From Acorus gramineus (lineage: Eukaryota > Streptophyta > Magnoliopsida > Acorales > Acoraceae), in NCBI GenBank assembly GCA_030737835.1, contig CM060848.1:21243309-21307308 (forward strand): a stretch of 64,000 bases of DNA. Reading direction: 5' to 3'. The translations under genes were made by a program, and so were the position numbers. The notes under the pieces are model-generated. The model made no database searches. It was not told the origin of the DNA and saw only the letters and a list, made by a program, of their open reading frames with translations. This document shows positions 25,057 through 37,700 of this stretch, piece after piece (position 1 is the first letter of the stretch; every line of letters begins with the position of its first letter).

Positions 25057-28000
25057 ATGGGATTTTCGATGGACAACATGAAAGGTTTCATCTTGGCTCT
25101 TCTGTCAAGTGGGTTCATTGGGGCAAGCTTCATCATCAAGAAGAAGGGCCTCAGAAGGGCTGCTGCGGTTTCTGGAGTAAGGGCAGGTTAATGGGTTTTT
25201 CTCTAACTTGGCTTTTGGATGTGAATTTTTTGTTTTTTCGCAGTTGGGTTTCTTTTATTTCTTGATTTTATGAATTGGGTTGTTTCTTTTTCTTACTGTA
25301 GGAGTTGGAGGGTACTATTATCTATTGGAGCCTCTCTGGTGGATTGGTATGATCACAAGTAGGTTTGAATCTTCTTCCTTTGATTTTTTTGTGGGTGCCC
25401 TTTTATTTTTTTATTGGTGTTAATGCAGTTTGTGGTCTAATTGGTTGTCTTTTGTTATATTGAGATTCATTGTTGGGGTGGATTTTAATCTTTGAATTTA
25501 TTGGTTTATATCACTATTGTTGTTTTTGTTCTGATATATTTGCATTGAATTTAGCCCACTTGAAGTTTATATAGTAGCATTCTTCAATGATATATGGTTT
25601 ACATAAGTTCAGTTTTTTTATTTTCAACTAATTTATACTCTGTTGATGAATCAACATTGTTATTTTTGTTGGAGAAGTTCCTAATTTATAGTTTATACGT
25701 TATGGAGCTGTTATTTTCTATGAATCCCATACCGCACCCTTACCTCATTGATTTGATTTGATTGACCTTTTGAAATGTCCTCTTGTTCCCTGTCTTTCAG
25801 TATACTTTTATGGTTTGTTTAGGTTGTGGGATTTAAAATCATGCTTGGAAAGTCTCTTGAATCGTAACAATATCATTCATAACTTGCTGTTTGCTTGTGA
25901 TGCAGAATGTCAGATTGATATTGTCATTGCAAATAATGATTAATTTTTAGTGGAAGATAAATGGTTAGAACAGACTTGATTGTGTTTTGTTTATTTGGAA
26001 CTAACCTTAGAAGAAAACACTTATTTCCAAAGGCCCAAATTGTTGTTTTGATACTTTAAGAACCTTGGTTAATGCATTCTATGTAAAGCATTTGATACAA
26101 TTTCATGGAAATTGTCATCCACCCGAACCCATTAAACTGTTTACAGGTGGGTGACCCTTTCATTACTATGTCTCCTAGCTGAGTAGCATTTTAAATAAAA
26201 CATATGACACGTATCTTCTCTGCGTTACCTGAAAAATGACTTTCCATATGATATATGGAATCATAAGGTTGTTACCCTGGTTTGATTTTGGAATCCTTGT
26301 ATACTTGGAGGACTTTCAACCAATTTTCGCCAACAATCCATGTTCTTGTGACTTAATTGGTTCTATTGATGCAAGTTGACAAGAGTTGACTACCATAATT
26401 TTTTTTTAAAAAAAAATAAGTTGAGGTTTGGACTTGAATAGTGACGTCCAGATTTATATTGTATTTTGGATTTCATTTGTATGTTGATAGAACTCTACGT
26501 GCTAGGGGAAAGTATAATTATAAACACTATTTTGATGCCAAGACAAGGCCTACACACTTATGGTCACCTTGACTCTAAGAAAGGTGATCCGAAGTGACAA
26601 CAACAGTAAAAAAATCTTTCTCCTAAGAATTTGGGGTTGCACATGAATCAATTTTCACCATTCAACTCTATTATTGGCCACGTCCTCCATACATAGAGTC
26701 AATATGTTTTTTTTTAAGGTCAGAGATGGGGAGTCGGTGTTATTCTAGTATGAAAAGTGGTGTGGTGCGTGATCGCTGAAGGAGAAATTCCCCAGGACTT
26801 TGAACTCGCAGTGAACAAGGATGGAGTGATCAGGTAGTTTAGAAGAGCTGGGGTGGATAGTGGTTGGTGGATTTTGGGAGGTGCATGTGAGGCGGAATCT
26901 CTGTGAGGAGGAGGCAGATAGTCAACTCGTGCTCTTGCGTGACATCTAGGGGTTGATCTTCAATCTGAATGCTCCTGACACAGTTGAGTGGAATCCCAAA
27001 CCCAGATAGGGTTTTACAGTTTGGAGATGTTACGAAGGATGGAGGAGGCAATAGACCGAGAAACATGTTGATAATGATCAAGGGAGATATGGGGTTCCAA
27101 GGTGCCGATGAAAGTTAAAGTATGCTTGTGGTTGGTATACCAAAACAAACTCCTCACAAAGGAGTACAGAGCCATTTGGGCTTTGGACAAGGACTTGAGA
27201 TGCGTGATGTGTGGCATGTTGAATGAATAGAGGGTAACTTCACAATGTTGGGCATGTGGGAGACAGGGAAGAAGTTTAAGAAAATGGGTGACAGAAGTGT
27301 GCATGTGACTTACCCGATCTTCGGTCCCGCAGTGGGATGGTCGATCCAGCTCACCAGGAATCAAGTGATCTTCAAGAGAGCATGTTTGTAATGTGGAAAA
27401 CATTTGGGAGATGGTGAGTCATTTCATCTTGGACTGGGAAAGGGCATGTGCGGGTGATGTAATGCTTTTAAGGGGAAAACGTATCATAAAGGAGTAGTTG
27501 GTGGGTGTTCTCTTCCGGGTTTGGCCGGATTTCAGTATATTTGTTCTTTTTCCCTTCTTTTTTTCTTCTTTTTTGCTTTTTCCAGTGTATTTTTGTTTTG
27601 GGCATCCTCTTCGAGGTGGAATGCCTACAATTTTGTTAAAAAAATGTTTCTTTCTTATTGTTGCCATCCAAGTTTAATTTTGGTTTACTTCTTGTCTTAT
27701 AAGCCTATTCAATTATGCTTTTATCACACACTTCTTAATTGGTGCACCCACCCATTGATCTCCATCACATACGTCAAAACTATCTCAAATAATTTTCCAT
27801 TATCTTATCCTCCATTGGGGCAACATCTACCTTTTCACGAATATATTCATTTCTTATTCTATCTTTTATTGTCATGTTACTCATCCATCTTAACATTCAT
27901 ATCTCAGCTATACTCATTTTTATACATTAATTTTTAATAGCCCAACACTCTGAGCCAAAAAGTATTGCTAGCCTTATTTATAGGTATCTTGCATAAAAAA

Positions 28001-31000
28001 ATTCTTTTGGTTGCTTAAGTATTTAATTGTCGCATAACAATTAGTCTAGTCGTACTTCTCCACTCTAATCATGTCTTAATTCTATGAATGATGCTCCATT
28101 TTAATTTATTCCTAATAAATAATGAATCTCAAATAATGCCAACTCTTAGACACTTTTAAAAAATAATAAAATTTAGACCATTTCTCAATTTATGCGTGTC
28201 ATTCATTCGCAGGGGCCATGCTAGTTCCTAGTCACTTACATACTTCAATAGGAAAAGATGATCCAATCTATATTAATTTCCTATGACTTGAGTTTTGTTT
28301 CTGGTCTTTGCATAGATGTTAGAATCAATATTGTCAGAAGTGGCATTGATATAAGCCAAAGGTATGTTTCTCTTACCATTTTTGTTTTTTTGTACAATTC
28401 AGTGATAGTGGGCGAGGCCGCAAATTTTATTGCATATGCCTTTGCTCCCGCGGTTCTGGTTACCCCTCTTGGTGCATTAAGTATAATAGTGAGGTGATTC
28501 CCTGTCTGTGTTTCTTTCTTTTTCATTTGATTTTTCTTGAAAAGGTCTTTGCATGTTTTTAAATTTTTTATTTGCGTCCTTCTGTTTGATATACAGTGCC
28601 GTACTGGCTCATTTTATTTTGAAAGAGAAGTTGCATTATCTAGGAATATTGGGCTGTGTGATGTGCATTGCGGGATCAGTAGTAATAGTTATTCATGCAC
28701 CACAAGAAAGATCAATCACATCTGTCCAAGAAATATGGAACCTAGCAACCCAAACAGGTCTGCTAACCTTTGCTTGTCTATTTTCTTGTGGTTATTATCT
28801 TTTTAGTGTGTGCATTTTGACCTTTTCACTTGTTAATCTACTGTGTGGAGACTGCTTGGTTATTTTTCAGCTTTCTTACTCTATGTGGCATCAGTCATAG
28901 TGCTGGTTTTTGTGCTCATCTTCCATTTCGCTCCTCGATATGGGCACTCAAATGTGTTGATTTTCACAGGAATATGTTCTCTGATGGGCTCCCTCTCTGT
29001 AAGTTTGTATATATTTCTTTGTTGAATTGTTCCTCTTGTTTTTCCTGTTTATATAACTGTGTTACCAGCAGATTTATATTCCATCATATCTGACTACAAT
29101 TATCTTTTCAGGTAATGAGTGTTAAAGCTGTTGGGACTTCCTTAAAGCTTACTTTTGAGGGCATGAATCAATTAGTCTATCCACAGACATGGTTCTTTAT
29201 GTTGGTAGTTCTTACATGTGTTATCATGCAATTGAATTATCTCAACAAGGTTAGTATTGTTTGTTTCCATATTGTTTCATCTGTTGTTTGTTACAGTTAT
29301 ATGATTCAGACCTTCCTTCTTTTAAAATATCCATCTCATCAACTCTGTACCCTCGGTGGAAACCAATTTTGTAATCTTCTCAGTTTCTGGGGGATTTTGG
29401 AACTAGTTTATGCATTTTAATTATGTAATTTGACAAAGAAGATAGTCCTAGTTCTAATCTTGTGGCTCATTTAGAACTTGGACAATTCTGAATTTGATGG
29501 GTTGTAGTATACACGTATCCACAAAAATACCACATGTATTTATTATCCGCTTTAGTTTTTAAGTGAGTTTGTGACTAGGTGTTTTGGGTTGATTTTTATT
29601 CTACTGATGAGATGCTCAGGGCTAAATTAATTAATTTTTTTTTTGTTATGTACATGAGCATCGCCTTCCTTTCTTCAAAGACTTAGAATTCATCTGAGAT
29701 TTGAGCTAAATTGCATCTGCTTCTCATTTGGTTTCACTGTTCCCCAGTCAGTACCATTGTGTTAATGTGCAACCAATTGAAGTATTCCAAATGACCAATG
29801 ATGCTTAAATGTTGTGGTGCTTGAATCCCTTGTAATCCTGAACAAACACTTACACTAAGAATTTCCCAGTTGGTTTTTGATCAGATGAGCATGCATTTGA
29901 GATCATATTTAACAAATTGAGTACAAGAATTCTTTAAATTAAGTGTTTGTTCTTGTAAACCTCTAAATGAGGGATCCTTGTAATATATATTTTCGACAAC
30001 CATAGTTTGAAGTGTGTCTGCACATGTTGATGTGCGCCCAGCATGTGCGTCCCTGGGCGCCCCCCCCCACCCCCCCGGCATGCGGCGCATGTGCGTCCAA
30101 GTTTGAACTGAATTCGAACGGTAAAAGGGCGTTCAAAGTTCAGTTCGAACTGACTTTGAATGGCAAGAGGGTGTTCAAAGTTTAGTTCGAACTGACTTCT
30201 AACGGCAAAACCTACTTTTGGGTTCGAATTACCGTTCGAACGGTAATTCGAATGGCAACATACCGTTCGAAAGCCGTTCGAATGACAATTCGAACGTCCA
30301 GAGGACGTTCGAAGTTCAGTTCGAACGGGGGTTCGAACAGAGATTCAAACGACTGCCTCACCCTATATGCGACCCCATGTTCGATACATGCAGCCGCATA
30401 TGCCATGTGCAAACCTCACCGCACATGCGGTCCGCACATGGTTTTGAACTATGACAACTATCACCTGTCATTTGTTTAAAAGAATTTTCCAATCACTCCA
30501 TGATGAGTGAAGATATTGCTTATAAATTGGAGCTATCTAGAACATGTAGCAGTATTGCCATTTTATTTCCATGTAATTATTGTAGATAAGAAGTCTCCCT
30601 TGGTGCATTCTGGACTTTCACTACCAACATTTTTCCAACTGAAACCGAGCTTGGCAAGCCCTAGGCTTTGGTTAATGTTTCATTTTAGCTCATCACTTCA
30701 TGTGGTCATACTGTTCAATATTCAATTATGACATATAATGCTCAGGGGTTACTTCTAACTATATTCTCCATGTCAAATGTGTACATTTGCCCTGATAATG
30801 TGTTTCTCTAATCTAATGTACAATTGCTCATTGTCTGTATCATAAACGATCTCCTTGTGTTCTTGGGTGAAACTTCTGAGCACTGGTGCTCAGTGTATTT
30901 CTGATGAATATCTCCCTACATTGCAATACTTGAGCAATATTCATTATAATGACTCTGTATCTTGATAATCTTAGGGGTATTGTGTTCTTTTGGACCAATA

Positions 31001-32291
31001 CCATGATGCATCACTAGTTAAGTGAGGAACCATCAGCTATTTAGAACAACCTTTGGGATTTATGTCTTATGATCTGTTTAAATTCTTGAATCAATGACTT
31101 GCATTTTCTTTTCCCATGTTCACCTTACCTTTTACTTGCAGTTGCAAGAACTTCTGATTAGTGATTTTTCAGATGCACAATTATATAAATGGTTGTTCTA
31201 AACAAGTTTTCTGTATTTTTTTCAGGCTCTTGACACCTTTAATACAGCAATTGTGTCTCCAATATATTATGTCATGTTCACGACCCTTACAATCCTTGCT
31301 AGTGTCATAATGTTCAAGGTACTAATTTTCATATTGCAAGATATATATGATGTCCAAAAAAAGCCATCCAGACAAATCATCTTGCTTCTTATTTTCTACC
31401 TATAGTTGAAGAAGTTAAGGTCATATCTGTCCTACTTTATTGCTAAGTTCATTTTGATTTGAATTAAAAGAAGAAAAATCTAAAAGGAAATTATAGAATC
31501 TAATCGGGTTGGCGTAGCTATGTTAAGAAGGTAGGCATTCCCATGTGCGATTTTGATCATCTACTTCGTAATTGTCTTTTGGTGGTTGATTGGCATCTTT
31601 GACATCTCAAGTAGAGACAGAGACTGAGTGGTCTGACTGATTTCAAATAATAAAATTATGCATCAATGGAAGTTTAAAAGTTCAGGGGAAGACAGTGTGT
31701 AGTATGCCACACTAATTTAATTATCGATGGGGGTGAAAAGTTTATTATTGAATAGGCTGGTTGCCTAAATCTTCTGTTCTTTTCTTTCCTTTTTAGCATA
31801 TTCCTGTCTCCACTATCTGGATGTTTTATGTTTGCGTGAACAAATGTGTGGAATGTATTCACATTGTATGCTTTATATTTGCATAAATGAATGCATGTGA
31901 ATGTGTTCATGTAACGGAGAATTTGTAATTCACCATAGCACATTCTAACTCACTTTCAATCAATAAGGATTGGGATGGCCAAAGTGTGGGCAGTATCATC
32001 TCTGAAATATGTGGCTTCATTGTCGTGCTCTCTGGAACCATCTTGTTGCACTCCACAAAGGACTTCGAAAGAAGTCCTTCAAGAAGTGAGTATGAAATTC
32101 AATTGTGATCCTTCATGGAAAGATAATTTGTTCGTTTTGCATATATACAACTGTTTCCTCAACTGTGTTTCCCTTGCATTGATGCAGGTATATACCCACC
32201 ATTGTTGCATTGTGCTGCAGATGCTGAATTACTGAAACATGTGGATGACGATATACAATCTTCTGAAGAGTTCTGCTTAAGAGTACAATAG
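25057..32291 (+). CDS. NIPA-type magnesium transporter
   Basis: Multi-spanning membrane protein of the NIPA family (drug/metabolite transporter superfamily), annotated in plants as probable Mg2+ transporters of plasma membrane or early endosomes. Exons: 25057-25186, 25302-25358, 28403-28493, 28597-28757, 28871-28998, 29112-29249, 31226-31318, 31968-32085, 32188-32291; 339 aa. Landmarks in order: MKGFILALLSSGFIGASFII at the start, LLEPLWWIGMIT, NFIAYAFAPAVLVTPLGALS (most conserved block), SAVLAHFILKE, LGCVMCIAGSVVIVIHAPQE, SPIYYVMFTTLTI, FKDWDG and the C-terminal HSTKDFE. I count about nine hydrophobic segments. All phases close. Intron 2 (3.0 kb) contains a LINE remnant and intron 6 (2.0 kb) an unusual TTCGAA-rich element. 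The family is clear; the transported ion is inferred from the family. Confidence 0.94.
26700..27500. other. Unidentified GC-balanced block in NIPA intron 2
   Basis: Base composition here is clearly less AT-rich than the rest of the intron. On the minus strand it holds overlapping open frames (27403-27014, then 27081-26839 in another frame) that look like one diverged, frameshifted coding sequence. I recognise no domain in either. A decayed retroelement or gene fragment is the simplest reading. Confidence 0.35.
27670..28000 (-). mobile_element. RTE-type LINE remnant (3' part of reverse transcriptase ORF)
   Basis: On the minus strand from about 27974, translation gives LFGSECWAIK, then KMSIAEI, MLRWMS, IRNEYIREKVDVAP and, downstream, a basic stretch. 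This order is the well-known C-terminal part of plant RTE-clade LINE polyproteins, just after the reverse transcriptase domain. Several in-frame stops (after AIKN, after AEI and after NYLR) show it is dead. It lies antisense to the host NIPA gene. Confidence 0.85.
30001..30453. mobile_element. TTCGAA-rich 453-bp element with 5-bp target duplication
   Basis: The element starts CATAGTTTGAA and ends, in reverse complement, CATAGTTCAAA. It is bracketed by ACAAC at 29996-30000 and 30454-30458. Inside each end lies a GC-rich stretch with CATGTGCG or GCACATGCGG words. The core (30101-30340) has 42-bp tandem units (30101-30142, 30143-30184, then a partial third) and twelve TTCGAA hexamers. At 30223-30252 is a perfect 30-bp palindrome. 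There is no coding capacity. The structure fits a non-autonomous DNA transposon with structured sub-terminal or core repeats, but neither the 5-bp duplication nor the end sequence matches a superfamily I can name. Confidence 0.65.
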
Positions 32292-34774
32292 CTATACTTT
32301 GTGAAAACCCTCAAAATCAACCATTCAATTGAAGGATTACCCCCTTCAAACAATTGGGTAACCAGTTCTTCGTATCAAAGCAATTTCTTTGATTGAACTG
32401 GGTGTGAAAGCGTCAAGAATCGAAAGGCATTTGAAATTTGTGGTACCCGGTTGAGCTTGTTCATTGTCCGTGATTGCATTAAAACACAAAAGCATCTCAA
32501 TGTGAAATGTTTATGTGGTCAGGATCAGAATGCGGAGATATTTTGGTTGGTGTGAGAAATCTTCGCTTCTCTCTGTAAAAGAAATGCAATTTTTTATTTT
32601 TATTTTTTTTATGTAGAGGGTACATAGTTTACTGGAATGGTTTGCTGTTTGGATTAGCATATGTTCAAAATAATCACAGATAGGAGGAATAACACCTTTC
32701 TGTCTCGCTGTTTTTTTGTTTTTTGACTTTGGTTATTATTAGTTCTGTGTGTATAAATGACAATGTACAAATATATTTATATCTTCTTTGATTCATTGGA
32801 TTGGTGATTGTGCCATATGGGATTGTTCTTACAAGAATTGTGATGCCCCAAATTTGTTTTAAGTTTCATATGTTCAGTTTGTCAGATAAAGTATTTTGTG
32901 GTCTTGTGGAGCTGAGTTTGAGTAGGTTCCAATGAAGGCTTATATTCCCCCTAACCGATTTTCTCTTATCATATTAAGGTGGGCACTTTACCTATCAACA
33001 TTTTAAGCAACAATTAGTTGTGTAGTTTGATTTATATATTGTGTGGTGTGGTTTGATTCATAGATTATGCAGATCGAACTCAAAAGTCAAAGAAGATGTA
33101 TTGTTGGATATTTAAAGCCACCCAAAAGTCAAGAAGACTTATTATTGGATATTAAAGCCATGCATGCATAATGTGACTCTTAGTCTAGCTTTAACATCTA
33201 GTGCTCCATTAATTGTGATTCTCCGTGACAACCTTCAATTGAAACAGTGCTTGTGTTGCTGCACTTTGAAATAACTTTTTTTTTTGTTTTAACATTAATT
33301 TATTTATTTATTTTTAAAAATAGGTAGATGTTTGCTACTTGATTTCATGCTCGAATTTGAATTACAAACTTTGAATGGAGGAAGAACAGGTCGAAAAAGC
33401 TAAAATAAAACAAAAGACAGCGTCATAATCAAAATTGTCCAACTCTCGGGTGGAAGAGAGAACTAACCAAAGGGAGTTCCACGAGCTCGCCAATCACCCT
33501 ACAATTGGCTATAATATCAAACTTCTTTCTCTAAACCGGACATGCCTACTATTTCAGTCAAACAAAAAACCGGACATCCTTCGCCTTCATGATGCATTGT
33601 TCTCAATCCCTCATACAAGCTTGAAACGTTTCCTACATATTTTCTTGATACGCTCTCACTTATGTAACGACGACCGCGTTCCTTATTCTCCGTATGGTCC
33701 ATACCCCCGCTAGGATGATTCATTGCGTGATCACCGTGGATCGACTTTGGTCCCCCACTTTCTGTAATTTTTTTCCCGCATTCCAAAACTTGTCCATGGT
33801 TTTAATATTAGTTTAAAAAAAATATTACTTTTGAAATAATTAAAAAACATGTTTTTAACCCCCATTTAACTGAAATAAAATGGAACAGGATGAGAATAGG
33901 AATAGAATACTAAGCACTAACCCCGATTGAAATTAGCTAAAACTTCAAATCTTGAAACATTTTTTTTTTTTTTTGTTGGAAAGATAGAGCTTGCCACCAT
34001 TATTTTTATATAAAATTAAAAATGGGTTACAAGTCTCAATTGAAGATGAAGAGAAATAAAAAAGAAGAAAACAAAAAAAAAAGAGCTTCAAGATGCCCTT
34101 GAGTATAAGAATATTTTGAAGTTATCTGTAGATGAGTTATATACAGCTAGGCTCCCTTCATCTCTTACTCCAAAGCGTGTTAGTCGATAATTATAAGACT
34201 ATCTTGAACCAAAAAATGGAAAGAAAAAAATCTTAAATAATTATATGTCTTTATAAATCCTTAATTAGATTTTTTTTTATCCTTTTTATTGTTATGCTTC
34301 ACTGAGAATAATTAACAATACAACACTTAGAAAATAATTATTTATTTAATAATAATTTGTGTTATTGAAAGTCATGGTTGACCAACCCCACATCCCACAT
34401 TATCTTGAGAGCAATGCTTTAAAAATCTAATAGTTCATTGAATTAGAAAAATTAATGGATTTAAGATCATTAGTTCAATTATCATACTAATAAATACATA
34501 TTAATTAGTGTAATTGAATAACAAATTTACTAAATATTTTAAAAAAATCTTAGCATAATTATCATATCTTAAGTTTCAATATTTTTTTTAATTTTCTACT
34601 TAATATAATTTCATTATTAGGTCTATTATTTCAACAATTAACTCATCATAAAAAAAAAAACAAAGAATCAATGGTTTTTAAGTTTTAACACTGCTTGAAA
34701 GAACCAGAGACACACAAAGTTGACATTTTTCGCGGTGGCGTCGTAACCATCGAAGAAGAAGAAGAAGCCCAAAA
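32292..34774. other. Intergenic region between NIPA and P5CR
   Basis: The first few hundred bases are probably the NIPA 3' UTR. A less AT-rich patch at about 33430-33780 has modest open frames on both strands that I cannot assign. The rest is AT-rich with long A and T runs. A GAAGAA-rich leader at 34750-34770 precedes the P5CR start codon. Confidence 0.55.
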
Positions 34775-37700
34775 ATGGCGGCGGCGGCTGCGGCGACGAA
34801 GCCGGAGGGGCTGAAGCTAGGGTTTATAGGGGCGGGACGGATGGCGGAGAGCATATCGAAGGGCGTCATCAATTCGGGCCTCATCTCCCCCTCCAACATC
34901 CGCACCGCCGACCCAAGCTCTGACCGCCGTGACGCCTTCACCTCATTCGGCGTCACCGTCCTCGAATCCAACTCACAAGTAATCAATCGATCGATCAGTC
35001 CCTCTGTTTATGTTGTTTGTCTTTATCAATAAAAAAAAAAAGGGAGGACCTTTGGTTGTACATGTGTTTTGGGCTTGTGAAATGATTTTGAGAGTGAATG
35101 AGTTTGTTGTTTGGTGCAGGTGGTGGATAGCAGTGATGTGGTTGTTCTTGCTGTGAAACCTCAGATTGGTATGCGCAGCCCTTCCCTTTCATTGTTTCTT
35201 TTTTTGAGGGGGATCTCTTTATGGGTTCTTTTTGGCACTTTTAAGATTTGGGTGTGTGTAGAAAAGATTTAGACTGTCTTTTAGAAGTAATGGATTTGTG
35301 GGTGTTATTGACATTGGATTACTTGCACTTATTAGTGTTTGATTGAGGCATCGATAGGTTTTTGTGGCTGGATTTCCATCTTAGAAACTAGGAAATGTGG
35401 GTTTTTGGCCTGTCCTTATGGGTTCTTTTGGCACATTTTAAGAGTTGGGTATGTGTTAAAAAAGCATGTATTGGGTATTTTAGAAGTATTTGATTTAATG
35501 TGTAATTGAAGAACATTGGATCACATGCACTTATTGTCGTTGTTTGATTAAGACATTGATATGTTTGTGTGGCTACTTCACGTTGCAAACTAGGAGATGT
35601 GGTTTTCTTTGCTTTTTTTTTTTTTTTTGTGCAATACCACTTAATCAAAAATGGGATTGTGGAATTATCCAGTGTGTGTTATAATTATTTGGGTTTAATT
35701 ATAAAAAAAAATTAATTTATGAAAGATCTTCTTTATGTGCGTCTGACAGAAGGCACAGTTAACGAATAGGAAACTTTTTTGATATATTGCATATGAGAAG
35801 AATCTATGTGATGTTCCAGCATTATACACAATAGTCGGATGGTTTGGGTGATCGTTTAGAAGTAACTGGTGAGATGGTTTGGGTGATTTTTTAGAAGTAA
35901 CTGGGGTTTTGCATCCTTACTTTTATGCCGCTGTTAGGAGTAGTTTTTATCAAAATTTCAATTCAATTGTATAATGATATAATTCCGTTTACATGGATCA
36001 TAAGCTATAATGAATAGTTTTCAGTTCATAATTGCTTTTTAATAAGAACCTGTTTATTTATGCGTTAGATATGCTTAAATATTTGCCATGGTTTTGTTTT
36101 TATCCTTTAATTATTAAGAAAGGGAATCTGTTTATTGCAGTGAAGAGGGTTGTCATGGATTTGAAGCCACATCTTTCAAAGGACAAGCTTCTTGTGTCCA
36201 TTGCTGCGGGAATAAGACTGAAAGATCTTCAGGTTTCCATGAAATTGTTCACATTCTATAAATTTGTATTCCTGCAGTTTTTGTTATGTGATGCCTTGAG
36301 TTTATAATATAGTTCTAGTTTTGAACTATTTGTTAGGGTCGGGAGCAGAGAACTATGGTCAATGTGATTTCCATTCTGAATTACCATAAGTGTCTCATTT
36401 TTACTCAAAAAAGGAACAATGATCCACATGTACTTCGAGACAGATTGATTTGTTTTTCTGCCTGGGGGAGTCACATGGATCTTGCTAGTTAGGATATATT
36501 GCTCTCTAAGTGGCATGCACATACATCTAAATTACATTTATCAAATCACCTTGAAAAGACCGATATTGAGTACTGAATAAGGCTTTTTTTCCCAGCACCC
36601 ATTTCTTCTTCCTTCCTTTTTTTTTTGGGGGGGAGGGGGGTTGTGGGTGGTGTTACTCATTTTTAGGCTTTACTTTTCATGGCTTTACACATCCTTCTGC
36701 CATACTTGTCAGCAACTGTATTTTATTAATTTGCTGAGAAGAATCAGAACTTTCATACAGGATTGGGCAGGATATGGTCGACTAATCAGAGTTATGCCAA
36801 ATACTCCTGCCCTCATTGGTGAAGGGGCTTCTGGTAAGAGTTACATCTTACTTCTTGCAGTTGTGCTCTTTGGTTAATGTTGTTCCTGAAATGTAAGATC
36901 TGGTAATGATTTTGCCTGTTTTAATTGATTATGCATTGGCATCAACATTTTCTATGTAAATAATGCAGATGAGTGTCAGCAGTCCCTAATATATTTATAT
37001 ATTCTTTCAGTTATGTGCCTGGGAGAAATGGCAACAAAAGAGGATCAAGAACTTGTGGCAAGTCTGTTTAAAGCAGTTGGAAAGATATGGACAGCTGATG
37101 AAAAATATTTTGATGCTATCACTGGCTTGAGGTAAGTTCAAGAAATGAGATGAAAAGCATCGAATCAGAGCAGTAATAATGTTTTTAATTCCTCTAATCT
37201 GCTTGAATGTCCTTGATGAACTGTGCAATTCCTTGTGTTTATCCTTTGCAACTTCCTAAAATATTCAACTTTTATAAATGTTTAACTGAATACTTGTTCT
37301 AATGTGTGTTAATGTATTATTGTTATTGTTGGGTAGAGGTGGCCAGCTTCAATTATTTTTTTCATTATGAAGCACTTTTGGTCATGATAAAATTCACTTT
37401 TTTAAATTTCAGTGGTAGCGGGCCAGCTTATGTATATGTTGCAATAGAAGCTTTGGCTGATGGAGGAGTAGCTGCTGGTCTTCCACGGGATCTTGCATTG
37501 GGTTTAGCATCTCAAACTGTAAGTGTGAACTAATCCCACAGAACAAAGACTCTCCAACTATTGTGTAAACTCTTTTACAATAGTTAAGTTTTCACATGCT
37601 CTGTGTGACCCTGAATGAACTGCTCAAAGAAATATTGTGTGTTTTAGGAACATTTGAACTTTTTGGATGTGAAGTGTCAGAGATATGGCCAAATGTCCGT

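Noticed and set aside
30215-30235. GGTTCGAAT resembling a tRNA T-loop in the TTCGAA element
   Set aside because: The same hexamer recurs twelve times here and no tRNA fold surrounds it.
33430-33780. Possible gene fragment between NIPA and P5CR
   Set aside because: Frames on both strands are short and I could not recognise a domain or exon boundaries; left as unassigned intergenic DNA.
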